DNA of 64,000 nt, taken from CADEED01 sp964444835. Lineage in GTDB: Bacteria; Pseudomonadota; Gammaproteobacteria; Steroidobacterales; Steroidobacteraceae. The stretch lies in the NCBI GenBank assembly GCA_964444835.1, contig CAYUIT010000013.1:1-64000 (forward strand), in the 5' to 3' direction. This document shows, in pieces, positions 8,227 to 15,634 of this stretch. The notes beneath the pieces were generated by a model that did no database searches, was not told where the DNA came from, and was given only the letters and a program-made list of their open reading frames with translations. The stretch's first letter is position 1. Each line of letters begins with the position of its first letter. A program made the translations under genes and the position numbers.

Positions 8227-9465
8227 ATGAACCTTAAGCGACACCCTGCGCTCGAAGCGCTGTCTTATCCAAATTTTGCGCGCTTCGCAGTGGGGCGACT
8301 GTGCGCGACGCTCGCTGGGCAAATGCTCGGCGTCGGTGTCGGGTATCAGCTCTGGCAGCTCACGCGTGATCCTTTGGCGCTCGGTTGGGTCGGTTTCGCG
8401 CAGTTCGTGCCGTTTGTCCTGTTAGTTCTGCCGGCGGGTCAGCTCGCCGACCGCATCGATCGCCGGTTGATGCTCGCGGGCGCATTCGCGCTGGAACTCG
8501 CGGCGGCCGTCCTGTTGCTCGTATTCACGATCGCGGAACTGCGCAGTTTGTGGATCGTGTATCTGGCAATGGTCTTGCTCGGAACCGGCCGCGCTTTCTG
8601 GCAGCCCGCGAGTCAATCGATCGCACCGAACCTCGTGCCGCCAAGCGTTTTCCCAGGGGCGATCTCGGTCAATGCCACGTTTTGGCAGATCGGTTCGATC
8701 GCGGGGCCCACGATTGCCGGGTTGTTAGCAGTGCAAGGCGTCGATTGGGTTTACGGCACGGCCACTGCATTGATGGTCTTGGCCGTAGGTTTGATTGTGC
8801 TGTTGCCGCCCGTGCGCGCAGCCACGGAAGGGCGAGCCGCCTGGCAGTTCGCCGACGTTCTGGAAGGATTGCGATTCGTTTGGCGACGCAAGCCGCTGTT
8901 GGGCGCCATCTCGATGGACCTGTTCGCGGTGTTGTTCGGCGGTGTGACGGCGTTGTTGCCGATCTTCGCGAGCGATGTCTTGCATGTGGGTCCCGAAGGA
9001 CTGGGTGCGCTGCGCACGGCACCGGCGGTCGGCGCTGCATTCGTCGCTGCATGGCTCGGTGTTCGGCCCATCGCGAGTCGTGCGGGCACTTGGATGTTCG
9101 GCGGCGTGGCGTTGTACGGCGTGGCGACGCTCGTGTTCGGCCTCTCGACCAGTTTCGTACTCTCGCTGATCGCGCTCGCTCTGCTTGGCGCGGGTGACAT
9201 GGTCAGCGTGTTCGTGCGCTCGATGCTCGTGCAGCTCGAAACGCCGGACCATATTCGCGGGCGTGTCAGTGCTGTGAGCGCGATGTTCATCGGGGCTTCG
9301 AATGAGCTCGGCGAGTTTGAGTCCGGACTCACGGCGCGGTGGTGGGGTGCCGTGCCGGCAGTGATCGTGGGCGGGTGCGCAACCTTGGTCGTCGTCGCTG
9401 CCTATATGCGCCTATTCCCGTCTCTGCGTCGTCTGGACCGCTTTCCGCCCCCGGCAAACGAGTAG
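8227..9465 (+). CDS. Major facilitator superfamily exporter (MFS_3/EntS-like)
   Basis: A 412-residue membrane protein with about 12 hydrophobic segments. The MFS loop motif between TM2 and TM3 is visible as GQLADRIDRRLML (about residues 77-89), and the TM4-5 region has LGTGRAFWQPASQSIAPNLVP, typical of the MFS_3/EntS branch. Late segments include ETPDHIRGRVSAVSAMFIG, the second-half copy of the loop motif. Members export siderophores or drugs, and the substrate cannot be inferred. It is transcribed divergently from the tandem hydrolase across about 100 bases that should hold both promoters. Confidence 0.9.
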   Translation: MNLKRHPALEALSYPNFARFAVGRLCATLAGQMLGVGVGYQLWQLTRDPLALGWVGFAQFVPFVLLVLPAGQLADRIDRRLMLAGAFALELAAAVLLLVFTIAELRSLWIVYLAMVLLGTGRAFWQPASQSIAPNLVPPSVFPGAISVNATFWQIGSIAGPTIAGLLAVQGVDWVYGTATALMVLAVGLIVLLPPVRAATEGRAAWQFADVLEGLRFVWRRKPLLGAISMDLFAVLFGGVTALLPIFASDVLHVGPEGLGALRTAPAVGAAFVAAWLGVRPIASRAGTWMFGGVALYGVATLVFGLSTSFVLSLIALALLGAGDMVSVFVRSMLVQLETPDHIRGRVSAVSAMFIGASNELGEFESGLTARWWGAVPAVIVGGCATLVVVAAYMRLFPSLRRLDRFPPPANE

Positions 9466-9586
9466 GGGCATCCCTGTCAACCCGCGCACTCGGCTGCGTT
9501 ACATACAGATTTCCGAACGGATTCACATAACGGCCGTTCGAGGCGTCCTAAGTTCGCCCTTACAACAAGCATCGCTTCGCGCACAG

Positions 9587-11233
9587 ATGCCGAGGGAGAG
9601 AATCTTGGATCCTCAGAGTGACAGTCACAGCCACGATTCACGCAGGCGCATTTTTGCGCCGCTGTTGTTCGCTGTGGGCCTCGCGACCGTCGTTTCGCTG
9701 TGGGTGACAGAACTTGCAACTCGGGCTACCAACACGCGGGCTATCGAATATCAGATCGAGTTGAATGAACGTAGCTTGGCACTGGGGCAGCTGCGACTTG
9801 GACTCGAGCAACTGTTGCGCCCGGCCTCGCAAGCAGAAGGCCGCGAGCGTATTGCCCAAAGTATGCGCAGTCTCAACCGGAGTCAGCGGTCGCCACGCGC
9901 TCTCGACCTGTCGCCCGCTTTGCGTGCCCATTTCGCCGCGATCGAGCGACGCACGATGCAGTCGCCAGCGACAAATGCGCCAGCGCTATCTCGAGTCGCA
10001 ATCGAATCGATCGGTGCCGAGATCGAGGAATTGCGTATGTTGCACGGCCAGCAGCGCGCGCAGGCTCTCGCCGCTGCGCAACGGCGCTCGACGCTCGTAT
10101 TCTGGATCGGCACGGCAGCCGCGATTTTGGCGACCTCGCTGTTAGTGGCGGCTGCGCTCGTGACGCGCGGCGAATTGCGTCGGCGACGTCGCTCCGAGCA
10201 GGCAGCGCAGCGCGCCAGTGCTAACACGCAGAGATTTCTCGAGGCGATTCCGGTGGCCGTGCACATGCGGGCAGCCACGGGTGAGCATTGGCTGTGGAAT
10301 GCAGCAGCGGAGTCGATGTTCGGTCGTTCGCGGCAAGCGATTCTCGGTAGCCGAGCGTCGCTGGTGACAGGCGAATTTGTGCCCGCGGCGCAAGCTATGC
10401 GCGAGCGTGCTCTGCGCGGCGAGATTACCGAAGCGCAGGACATGCAGGCGCGACGCGCTGACGGCACCGTGTTCGATGTACGAACGATGGCCGCGCCTTA
10501 TGTGAGCGCTTCGGGCGAGATCGTGGGCGCAATCTTCGTTTCGTATGACATCACCGCTGAAGTGCGGCGTGAGGCAGAGCGTCGCGAGCAGGAAGCGCGG
10601 CGGCGCGACACACTGGTCTACGAAGTACATCATCGCATCAAGAACCACTTGCAAGGCCTGGCGGGGCTTATTCAACAGCGAGTGCTGCCGCAGCCTGGCA
10701 AAGCGGACGAAATCGCGACGCAAGTGCTTTCGCTCGCCGCCGTGCACGGCATTCAGGCGAAGCCCGGTAAGGGGCTAACGCTGCGCGCTTCGCTCGAGGC
10801 GATCACTAACAACGTCGCCGCCGTAACAGGCGCGACATGCGTCGTGCGTTACTCACACGAGGTTGGTCGTTGGCAGTTGGCCGAGCCACACGCGGTGGGC
10901 GTGGCGCTGGCACTCAATGAACTCGTCACAAATGCGACCAAACATCGCTCGCGGCAAAGCCTCGAGCCCGTGGAAATTCGCCTGAGCGAGGAGACTGCGC
11001 ACGCAACGATTACGGTGCGCAATCGCGGCCGTTTGCCGGCCCACTTTGACATCACCACACTGGCGCGGAGCAACACGGGGTTGGGTCTGGTGGTCGGATT
11101 GTTGCCTGCGCAAGGCGCTACCCTTGCCGTCGCACAGAGCGGCGCATGGGTCGTTGTCGAGCTCAAGCTCGAAGCGTCTCTATTGCTGCCATCGACTGCA
11201 GTCGATGCGGCGTCGATTGGCGTGGCTGCATGA
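9587..11233 (+). CDS. HisKA_2-type histidine kinase with PAS domain
   Basis: A 548-residue kinase. A first membrane segment lies at about 22-42, then a periplasmic helical part, then a second segment near 171-193 (VFWIGTAAAILATSLLVAA). A PAS domain follows (about 210-325, with GEHWLWNAAAESMFG and a GEIVGAIFVSYDIT end). The phosphoacceptor motif is EVHHRIKNHLQGLAGLI (His near 348), the HisKA_2 type. The ATPase part has LNELVTNATKH and NTGLGLVVGLL. HisKA_2 kinases often pair with receiver-only or PhyR-like regulators, and here the next gene overlaps its stop by ATGA and encodes a lone REC domain. The ligand is unknown. Confidence 0.88.
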   Translation: MPRERILDPQSDSHSHDSRRRIFAPLLFAVGLATVVSLWVTELATRATNTRAIEYQIELNERSLALGQLRLGLEQLLRPASQAEGRERIAQSMRSLNRSQRSPRALDLSPALRAHFAAIERRTMQSPATNAPALSRVAIESIGAEIEELRMLHGQQRAQALAAAQRRSTLVFWIGTAAAILATSLLVAAALVTRGELRRRRRSEQAAQRASANTQRFLEAIPVAVHMRAATGEHWLWNAAAESMFGRSRQAILGSRASLVTGEFVPAAQAMRERALRGEITEAQDMQARRADGTVFDVRTMAAPYVSASGEIVGAIFVSYDITAEVRREAERREQEARRRDTLVYEVHHRIKNHLQGLAGLIQQRVLPQPGKADEIATQVLSLAAVHGIQAKPGKGLTLRASLEAITNNVAAVTGATCVVRYSHEVGRWQLAEPHAVGVALALNELVTNATKHRSRQSLEPVEIRLSEETAHATITVRNRGRLPAHFDITTLARSNTGLGLVVGLLPAQGATLAVAQSGAWVVVELKLEASLLLPSTAVDAASIGVAA

Positions 11234-11643
11234 GTTGTGCCGTGTCAGCGGTCCGGCCCGACAAACCCTCGGTGCTGTTGGTGGAGGACGAACCGCTCGT
11301 GCGATTCACGCTCGCGCGTGGCTTTCAGGCGAGTGGCTTTGAAGTGTTCACGGCGGACTCGTTCGTCGGGGCCGCGCGTTTGGCGCAAGAACTGCGACCC
11401 AGTGTTGCGGTCCTCGACATGGTTCTGCCCGACGGCTGCGGCCTCGATTTGGCGCGAGTCTTGCGTGATTCACTCTGTATCCCGTTCATCCTGCTGACGG
11501 CGAGCGCTTGCCCGGAGCTGCGCACCAAGGCTGCGTCGCTCGGCGCGCGTGCGTACGTTGTGAAGCCAGTCCCGGTCGACGAAGTCGTGCTGGCAGCTCG
11601 AGCGGTCACGGAGGTTCGGGCTGGCAGCTCACCGCTGCACTAG
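11230..11643 (+). CDS. Receiver-only response regulator paired with the HisKA_2 kinase
   Basis: A 137-residue single REC domain: LLVEDEPLV (acidic pair), D63 in LDMVLPDG, ILLTAS, and YVVKPVP (Lys). The start ATG overlaps the kinase stop in the arrangement ATGA, so the two are translationally coupled and almost certainly partners. There is no output domain. It is the second receiver-only regulator in this 12-kb stretch, which suggests signalling by protein contact rather than direct DNA binding. Confidence 0.9.
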   Translation: MSCAVSAVRPDKPSVLLVEDEPLVRFTLARGFQASGFEVFTADSFVGAARLAQELRPSVAVLDMVLPDGCGLDLARVLRDSLCIPFILLTASACPELRTKAASLGARAYVVKPVPVDEVVLAARAVTEVRAGSSPLH

Positions 11644-11667
11644 GCACTCGCGTGAAAGACTGTATGC

Positions 11668-12747
11668 ATGTACAGTCTGGCAATGGCAGTTTTCGTTCCC
11701 GGTCGCGGCGCCCTCTCGCAGCCGCCGAACCGCTTCGAAAAGCAGGAGCGCGTGGCGCTCGCGGATGATTGGTATGTCGAACCCGACGCGCCAAGCGTCG
11801 TCACGGAAGTGCGGCCGGATCATGCCCGTTCCGTCATCACGCGCAATCAATCGCCGGATTTGCCATTCGACCGCTCGCTCAATCCCTATCGCGGCTGCGA
11901 GCACGGCTGCATCTATTGCTATGCGCGCCCGAGCCATGCATATCTCGGCCTCTCTCCGGGGCTCGATTTCGAAACGCGACTGTTCGCGAAACACGATGCG
12001 CCGGAGTTGTTAGCGCGCGAGCTCGCGGCGGCTCACTATCAACCGCAGCCGATTCTGCTCGGTGCGAATACCGACATCTATCAGCCGATCGAACGGCGTC
12101 TCGGCATTACGCGCCGTGTTTTGCAGGTGTTGGCGCGGTGGCGGCATCCGGTCTGTCTCATTACCAAGAGCGCGATGGTCTTGCGTGACCTCGACGTGTT
12201 GCAAGATCTCGCGCGCGACAATCTGGTGCGCGTGATGATTACGCTGCCAACGCTCGACGACGCCACCAAGCGCGTGCTCGAGCCACGTGCCGCCGGGCCG
12301 CAAGCACGCTTACGCGCGATCGCCGCGTTGTCAGCCGCGCAGGTCCCGGTGGGTGTCATGGTGGCGCCTGTGATTCCCGCGCTCACCGATCACGAGATGG
12401 AGCACATTCTCGAGCGGGCTCGCGCGGCGGGCGCAACAGTTGCCACCTACACGTTGCTGCGACTGCCCCACGAGGTGAAGGATTTGTTTCGCGAGTGGCT
12501 CGCCGAGCACTACCCAGACAGGGCGGCGCATGTGATGTCGTTGATCCGTGCGATGCGCGGCGGGCGCGACAACGAGCCAGCATTTGGCAAGCGGATGCGC
12601 GGCAGCGGCCCGTTTGGCGACTTGTTGTCAAAGCGCTTTCGCTTGGCGTGCCAGCGTCTCGAACTGGCGACGGGCCAAGGCCTCGAAGACCTTGCCGTCG
12701 ATCGCTTTTGTGACCCTGACGCAGGACAGCAGGCGCTGCCGTTCTAA
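11668..12747 (+). CDS. PA0069-family radical SAM protein
   Basis: The 359-residue protein has the radical SAM cluster motif in NPYRGCEHGCIYCYARPSH (Cys near 77, 81, 84), as in the PA0069 / spore photoproduct lyase-like family. Further family marks are ILLGANTDIYQPIER, VCLITKSAMVLRD and VMVAPVIPALTDHEME. Length and layout fit the family (about 350 residues). Members are conserved in proteobacteria without an assigned reaction, and a role in nucleic-acid repair or modification has been suggested from the fold. The gene follows the receiver gene by 24 bases but is probably independent in function. Confidence 0.9.
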   Translation: MYSLAMAVFVPGRGALSQPPNRFEKQERVALADDWYVEPDAPSVVTEVRPDHARSVITRNQSPDLPFDRSLNPYRGCEHGCIYCYARPSHAYLGLSPGLDFETRLFAKHDAPELLARELAAAHYQPQPILLGANTDIYQPIERRLGITRRVLQVLARWRHPVCLITKSAMVLRDLDVLQDLARDNLVRVMITLPTLDDATKRVLEPRAAGPQARLRAIAALSAAQVPVGVMVAPVIPALTDHEMEHILERARAAGATVATYTLLRLPHEVKDLFREWLAEHYPDRAAHVMSLIRAMRGGRDNEPAFGKRMRGSGPFGDLLSKRFRLACQRLELATGQGLEDLAVDRFCDPDAGQQALPF

Positions 12748-12769
12748 AGCGCGTCGTTCCGAGTTCGAA

Positions 12770-12795
12770 GTTGGAACTGGCAAGCCAGTTCACGG
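12770..12795. promoter_or_regulatory. 7-bp hairpin/dyad upstream of the VWA-kinase cluster
   Basis: GAACTGG (12774-12780) and CCAGTTC (12785-12791) form a perfect inverted repeat with a CAAG loop. No T-run follows, so it is a poor intrinsic terminator. It lies about 115 bases before the first lipoprotein gene and could be an operator or a leader hairpin. No function is shown. Confidence 0.3.
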
Positions 12796-12905
12796 TCAGA
12801 CAAAGACAGCGAGTGGCCGTGGCATACTCGATCTCGGAGCCGGTTCAACCGTACTCACTGCAACCGAGATCGGATCAGCGCGACCGCCGCGCAAGGGGGC
12901 GAGCC

Positions 12906-13613
12906 ATGTCGAATGCCAACATCACGACAAATTTACGTCGGTTCCTGATCGTCGCGGCCGTGTCCAGTATGGCCACCGGCTGCATGCATGCCCGAATCGA
13001 AGAATCGCGAGAACTGCCGACACCGATTGCGAGCGACGAAGCCGTCGTGGTGCTGGCGAAGCCGCAAATCGAAGGCGCGGGCGCCGAAGACGAATTCATG
13101 GATTGCTTGGCGGATAACATCCGATCGGGTGCGACGAACATCAAGGTGCACGGAAACGACGAATTCGTCGACAAGATGTTCCCGTGGTTCGAGCCGGGTA
13201 CGGCCCCGACGAAGCCAGAAGCAGTCGCCACCTTGTTGGCGCGGCCTGGTCTGACAGAGCAAGTGGCCTCGACCGGCGTGCGTTATGTCGTGTGGCTCGA
13301 TGGCGCAACGCGCAAGACGGATGGCGGCGGCAGCCTTGCGTGTGGCGCCGCGCCGGGTGCAGCGGGTTGCATCGGCTTCGGCTGGTGGGAAAAGGAATCC
13401 GACTACGAAGCCACAATCTGGGATTTGAAGCAGGCGAAATCCGCCGGCACCGTTGGTACGAATGTAACGGGAACGAGTGCGATCGTCGGGGCCGTCGTGC
13501 CGCTGCCGTTCATCGCGCGCGTTCAAGGCGCTGCGTGCTCCCGGCTCGGGGAGCAACTGCGTGGCTTTTTTGCGGGTGACGGTGCTGCCGAGGCGTCTGC
13601 GGGCGCAAAGTAG
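12906..13613 (+). CDS. Lipoprotein 1 of the VWA-kinase cluster
   Basis: The 235-residue lipoprotein has the signal MSNANITTNLRRFLIVAAV and lipobox SMATGC (Cys near 26). I chose the ATG at 12906 because it gives a normal lipoprotein signal and has a G-rich ribosome site just upstream. The mature part has FMDCLADNI, a YVVWLDG strand, then FGWWEKESDYEATIWDLK and an end segment of PLPFIARVQGAACSRLGEQL. The WDLK strand followed by a Gly/Thr stretch and a conserved Arg/Cys helix recalls envelope lipoproteins of unknown function. It opens the eleven-gene run, 6 bases before lipoprotein 2. It is probably periplasmic or on the outer membrane. No enzymatic motif is seen. Confidence 0.7.
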   Translation: MSNANITTNLRRFLIVAAVSSMATGCMHARIEESRELPTPIASDEAVVVLAKPQIEGAGAEDEFMDCLADNIRSGATNIKVHGNDEFVDKMFPWFEPGTAPTKPEAVATLLARPGLTEQVASTGVRYVVWLDGATRKTDGGGSLACGAAPGAAGCIGFGWWEKESDYEATIWDLKQAKSAGTVGTNVTGTSAIVGAVVPLPFIARVQGAACSRLGEQLRGFFAGDGAAEASAGAK

Positions 13614-13619
13614 GAAGTC

Positions 13620-14366
13620 ATGAAACACAGTGTGCTCTCGACGGTGATCCTCGCGACGCTTGCCACCGGCTGCGCCACAAGCGGCAGTGGCGGCGGCAGC
13701 GAGTCGCAAGGTGGCGCGTCTGGGGGCATCTCACTACCGTCGATGCCATCAGTGCCGTCGACCGGGGGTGCTTCGATGCCCTCGACACCGTCGGTGCCCT
13801 CAATGCCGTCGGCATCCACGAGCAGCGGCGGCAGCTCGACTAACGACTCGAGTAGCAGCGAGGGCTCAGCAGGTAGCGCAGAACCCGAGGGTCCGGAGTC
13901 GGCCCAAACGCCGGGCGAACGCGTCGGCGCACTCGACAAGCGTCTCGATAAATCGCTGGGTGAGTTCGACGAGACACTGCGCAAGGAACAAGAGCGCGTC
14001 GCGCGGGAGCGTGATGCCCGCACCGCAGAAGCGGATGTGATGAGTGAAGGTGAGGGCGCCGGCGGCTCCGGTGCCGGCGACGCAGCGGCTGGCGGTGCCG
14101 ATGCGGCACGCCCAGGAGATTTACGCTCGGAAGGTGAACGCCAGGCGGGCACGCCGGGCGACGCTCGGGAAGGTGGCTCGGAATCAGCGGGCGGCTCGGG
14201 TTCGAGCGGCGGTGGCGCCAAGCGCGTCGTCGATGGCTCGGACGACGACATCGTTGCAAAGCGTCTGCGACGCGCGGCTGAGCAGGAGACCGACCCCGAG
14301 CTCAAAGAGAAGCTTTGGCAGAAGTACCTCGAGTACAAGCGCGGCGCGCAGAAATCCGGAGACTGA
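13620..14366 (+). CDS. Lipoprotein 2, Gly/Ser/Pro-rich with a charged helical tail
   Basis: A 248-residue lipoprotein with lipobox LATGC (Cys 18). The first third is low complexity: Gly/Ser runs, then imperfect SMPSVPSTGG-like repeats. A charged helical segment follows (GERVGALDKRLDKSLGEFDETLRKEQERVARERDARTAEAD, here split as helix about 100-140), then another Gly/Ala/Ser-rich stretch, and finally an Arg/Glu-rich helix (DDDIVAKRLRRAAEQE). This could be a flexible tether between the membrane and a partner, with coiled-coil contacts. It is cotranscribed with its neighbours (6 and 2 bases). No known family is recognised. Confidence 0.65.
   Translation: MKHSVLSTVILATLATGCATSGSGGGSESQGGASGGISLPSMPSVPSTGGASMPSTPSVPSMPSASTSSGGSSTNDSSSSEGSAGSAEPEGPESAQTPGERVGALDKRLDKSLGEFDETLRKEQERVARERDARTAEADVMSEGEGAGGSGAGDAAAGGADAARPGDLRSEGERQAGTPGDAREGGSESAGGSGSSGGGAKRVVDGSDDDIVAKRLRRAAEQETDPELKEKLWQKYLEYKRGAQKSGD
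13733..13822 (+). repeat. Imperfect 9-15-base repeats encoding a Pro/Ser/Met-rich stretch
   Basis: Within lipoprotein 2, short units such as TCGATGCC, ATCAGTGCCGTCG and CCCTCAATGCCGTCG recur and encode SMPSVPS-type steps. The stretch could expand or contract between strains. Confidence 0.4.
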
Positions 14367-14368
14367 TC

Positions 14369-15610
14369 ATGGTTCGCACGCTCACGACGATCGCGACACT
14401 CGTCATCTCGTTAGTAGTTAGCGGTTGCATGGTGCGCGAGACGCGCCCACCGCCGAAGATCACGGCTGTACAGGCTTCGCAGCAGATTCCGCAAGACGAA
14501 CTGCTTGACGTGGGCATACGCGTGTTCGATCCGGGCATCCCGGCAGATAAAGCGAGCGACGAGGAAGCGCTGGCAAAGATGCGCATCTACCCGGATCTGC
14601 GTAAGGCGGAGGCGCGCTTTTTGCCGACGTTGCTCCGGCAAACGCTCGAGTCCACTTCGCAATGGGGCGCCGTGCGGGTCGTGCCCGATATGGCCGAGTT
14701 CGTCGATGTGTTAGTCACGGGCAAGATCCTGCAATCGACCGGGCGCGAGCTCGCACTCGAGGTCACGGCGCGCGATTCCGCGGGGCGCGTGTGGCTCGAC
14801 AAGAAGCGCTATCAGATGGAAGCCGACATCGGTGCTTACAAGACCGAGGCGTCGCTCAAGGCGCGCGATCCTTACCAAAACATCTATTCGTCGATCGCAA
14901 ACGATCTGCTGGCCGCGCGCCAAAAGTTGAGCGCGGAGGAGCGACGCGACGTGCATCGGCTCACAGCGCTGCGGTTCGCACAAGATCTCGCGCCGGAAGC
15001 GGTTGGCAGCTTCGCGCAAGCCGATGCCGCCGGCATCTTGAAGGTGAGCCGCCTGCCGGCGGAGAACGATCCCTTCATTGAGCGCATCGAGCGAATTCGC
15101 GAGCGCGACGATGCGGTCACCGACACGGTGAACGGTTATTACTCGAGCTTCGCCGACACCATGCGCGATTCGTATTCGAGCTGGCGGCAAACGAGCTTCG
15201 AGGAGATCGAGAAAGAAGAGCGTGCGCGCACGTCGGGCCGCATGCGGGCCGGGCTCGGCGCGGCGGCTGTGTTGGCGAGCATTTTCGTTGGCGATCAGTG
15301 TTCGTCCGGCGACTACACCTGTCGTAACGTTCAATCAGCTGCGCGGACCGCGGGCACCATTGGTGGCGTCGCCGCCGTGATGTCCGGTATCAAGAAGTTC
15401 TCCGACGCACGCGTGCACGCGCAAGCGCTGAAAGAAGTTTCGCAGAGCTTCCAGGCCGAGGTTGCGCCCCAAGTCGTCGAAGTCGAAGGTCGCACCTTGC
15501 GTCTCACGGGCAGCGCTGAAGATCAGTACCGCGAGTGGCGCAAGATGTTGCGCGAGATGTATCTGGAAGAGTCCGGCGGCGCGGCGCAACCTGCGCCACC
15601 TGCCGGTTGA
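14369..15610 (+). CDS. Lipoprotein 3 of the VWA-kinase cluster
   Basis: A 413-residue lipoprotein with signal MVRTLTTIATLVISLVVSGC (Cys 20). The start at 14369 gives the signal; longer open frame upstream would bury it. The N-terminal domain (about 30-190) has a beta-rich pattern with VLVTGKILQSTGRELALEVTA. A helical middle follows (FAQDLAPEAVGSFAQADAAGILK). Near residues 290-345 there are two Gly/Ala-rich hydrophobic stretches (AGLGAAAVLASIFVG and AARTAGTIGGVAAVMSG) around a two-Cys loop, like a glycine-zipper insertion segment. The C-terminus is a charged helix. It may sit in or cross the outer membrane. It is 2 bases after lipoprotein 2. Its role is unknown. Confidence 0.7.
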   Translation: MVRTLTTIATLVISLVVSGCMVRETRPPPKITAVQASQQIPQDELLDVGIRVFDPGIPADKASDEEALAKMRIYPDLRKAEARFLPTLLRQTLESTSQWGAVRVVPDMAEFVDVLVTGKILQSTGRELALEVTARDSAGRVWLDKKRYQMEADIGAYKTEASLKARDPYQNIYSSIANDLLAARQKLSAEERRDVHRLTALRFAQDLAPEAVGSFAQADAAGILKVSRLPAENDPFIERIERIRERDDAVTDTVNGYYSSFADTMRDSYSSWRQTSFEEIEKEERARTSGRMRAGLGAAAVLASIFVGDQCSSGDYTCRNVQSAARTAGTIGGVAAVMSGIKKFSDARVHAQALKEVSQSFQAEVAPQVVEVEGRTLRLTGSAEDQYREWRKMLREMYLEESGGAAQPAPPAG

Positions 15611-15634
15611 TTGAGCTAACGACTAATCTAAAAC

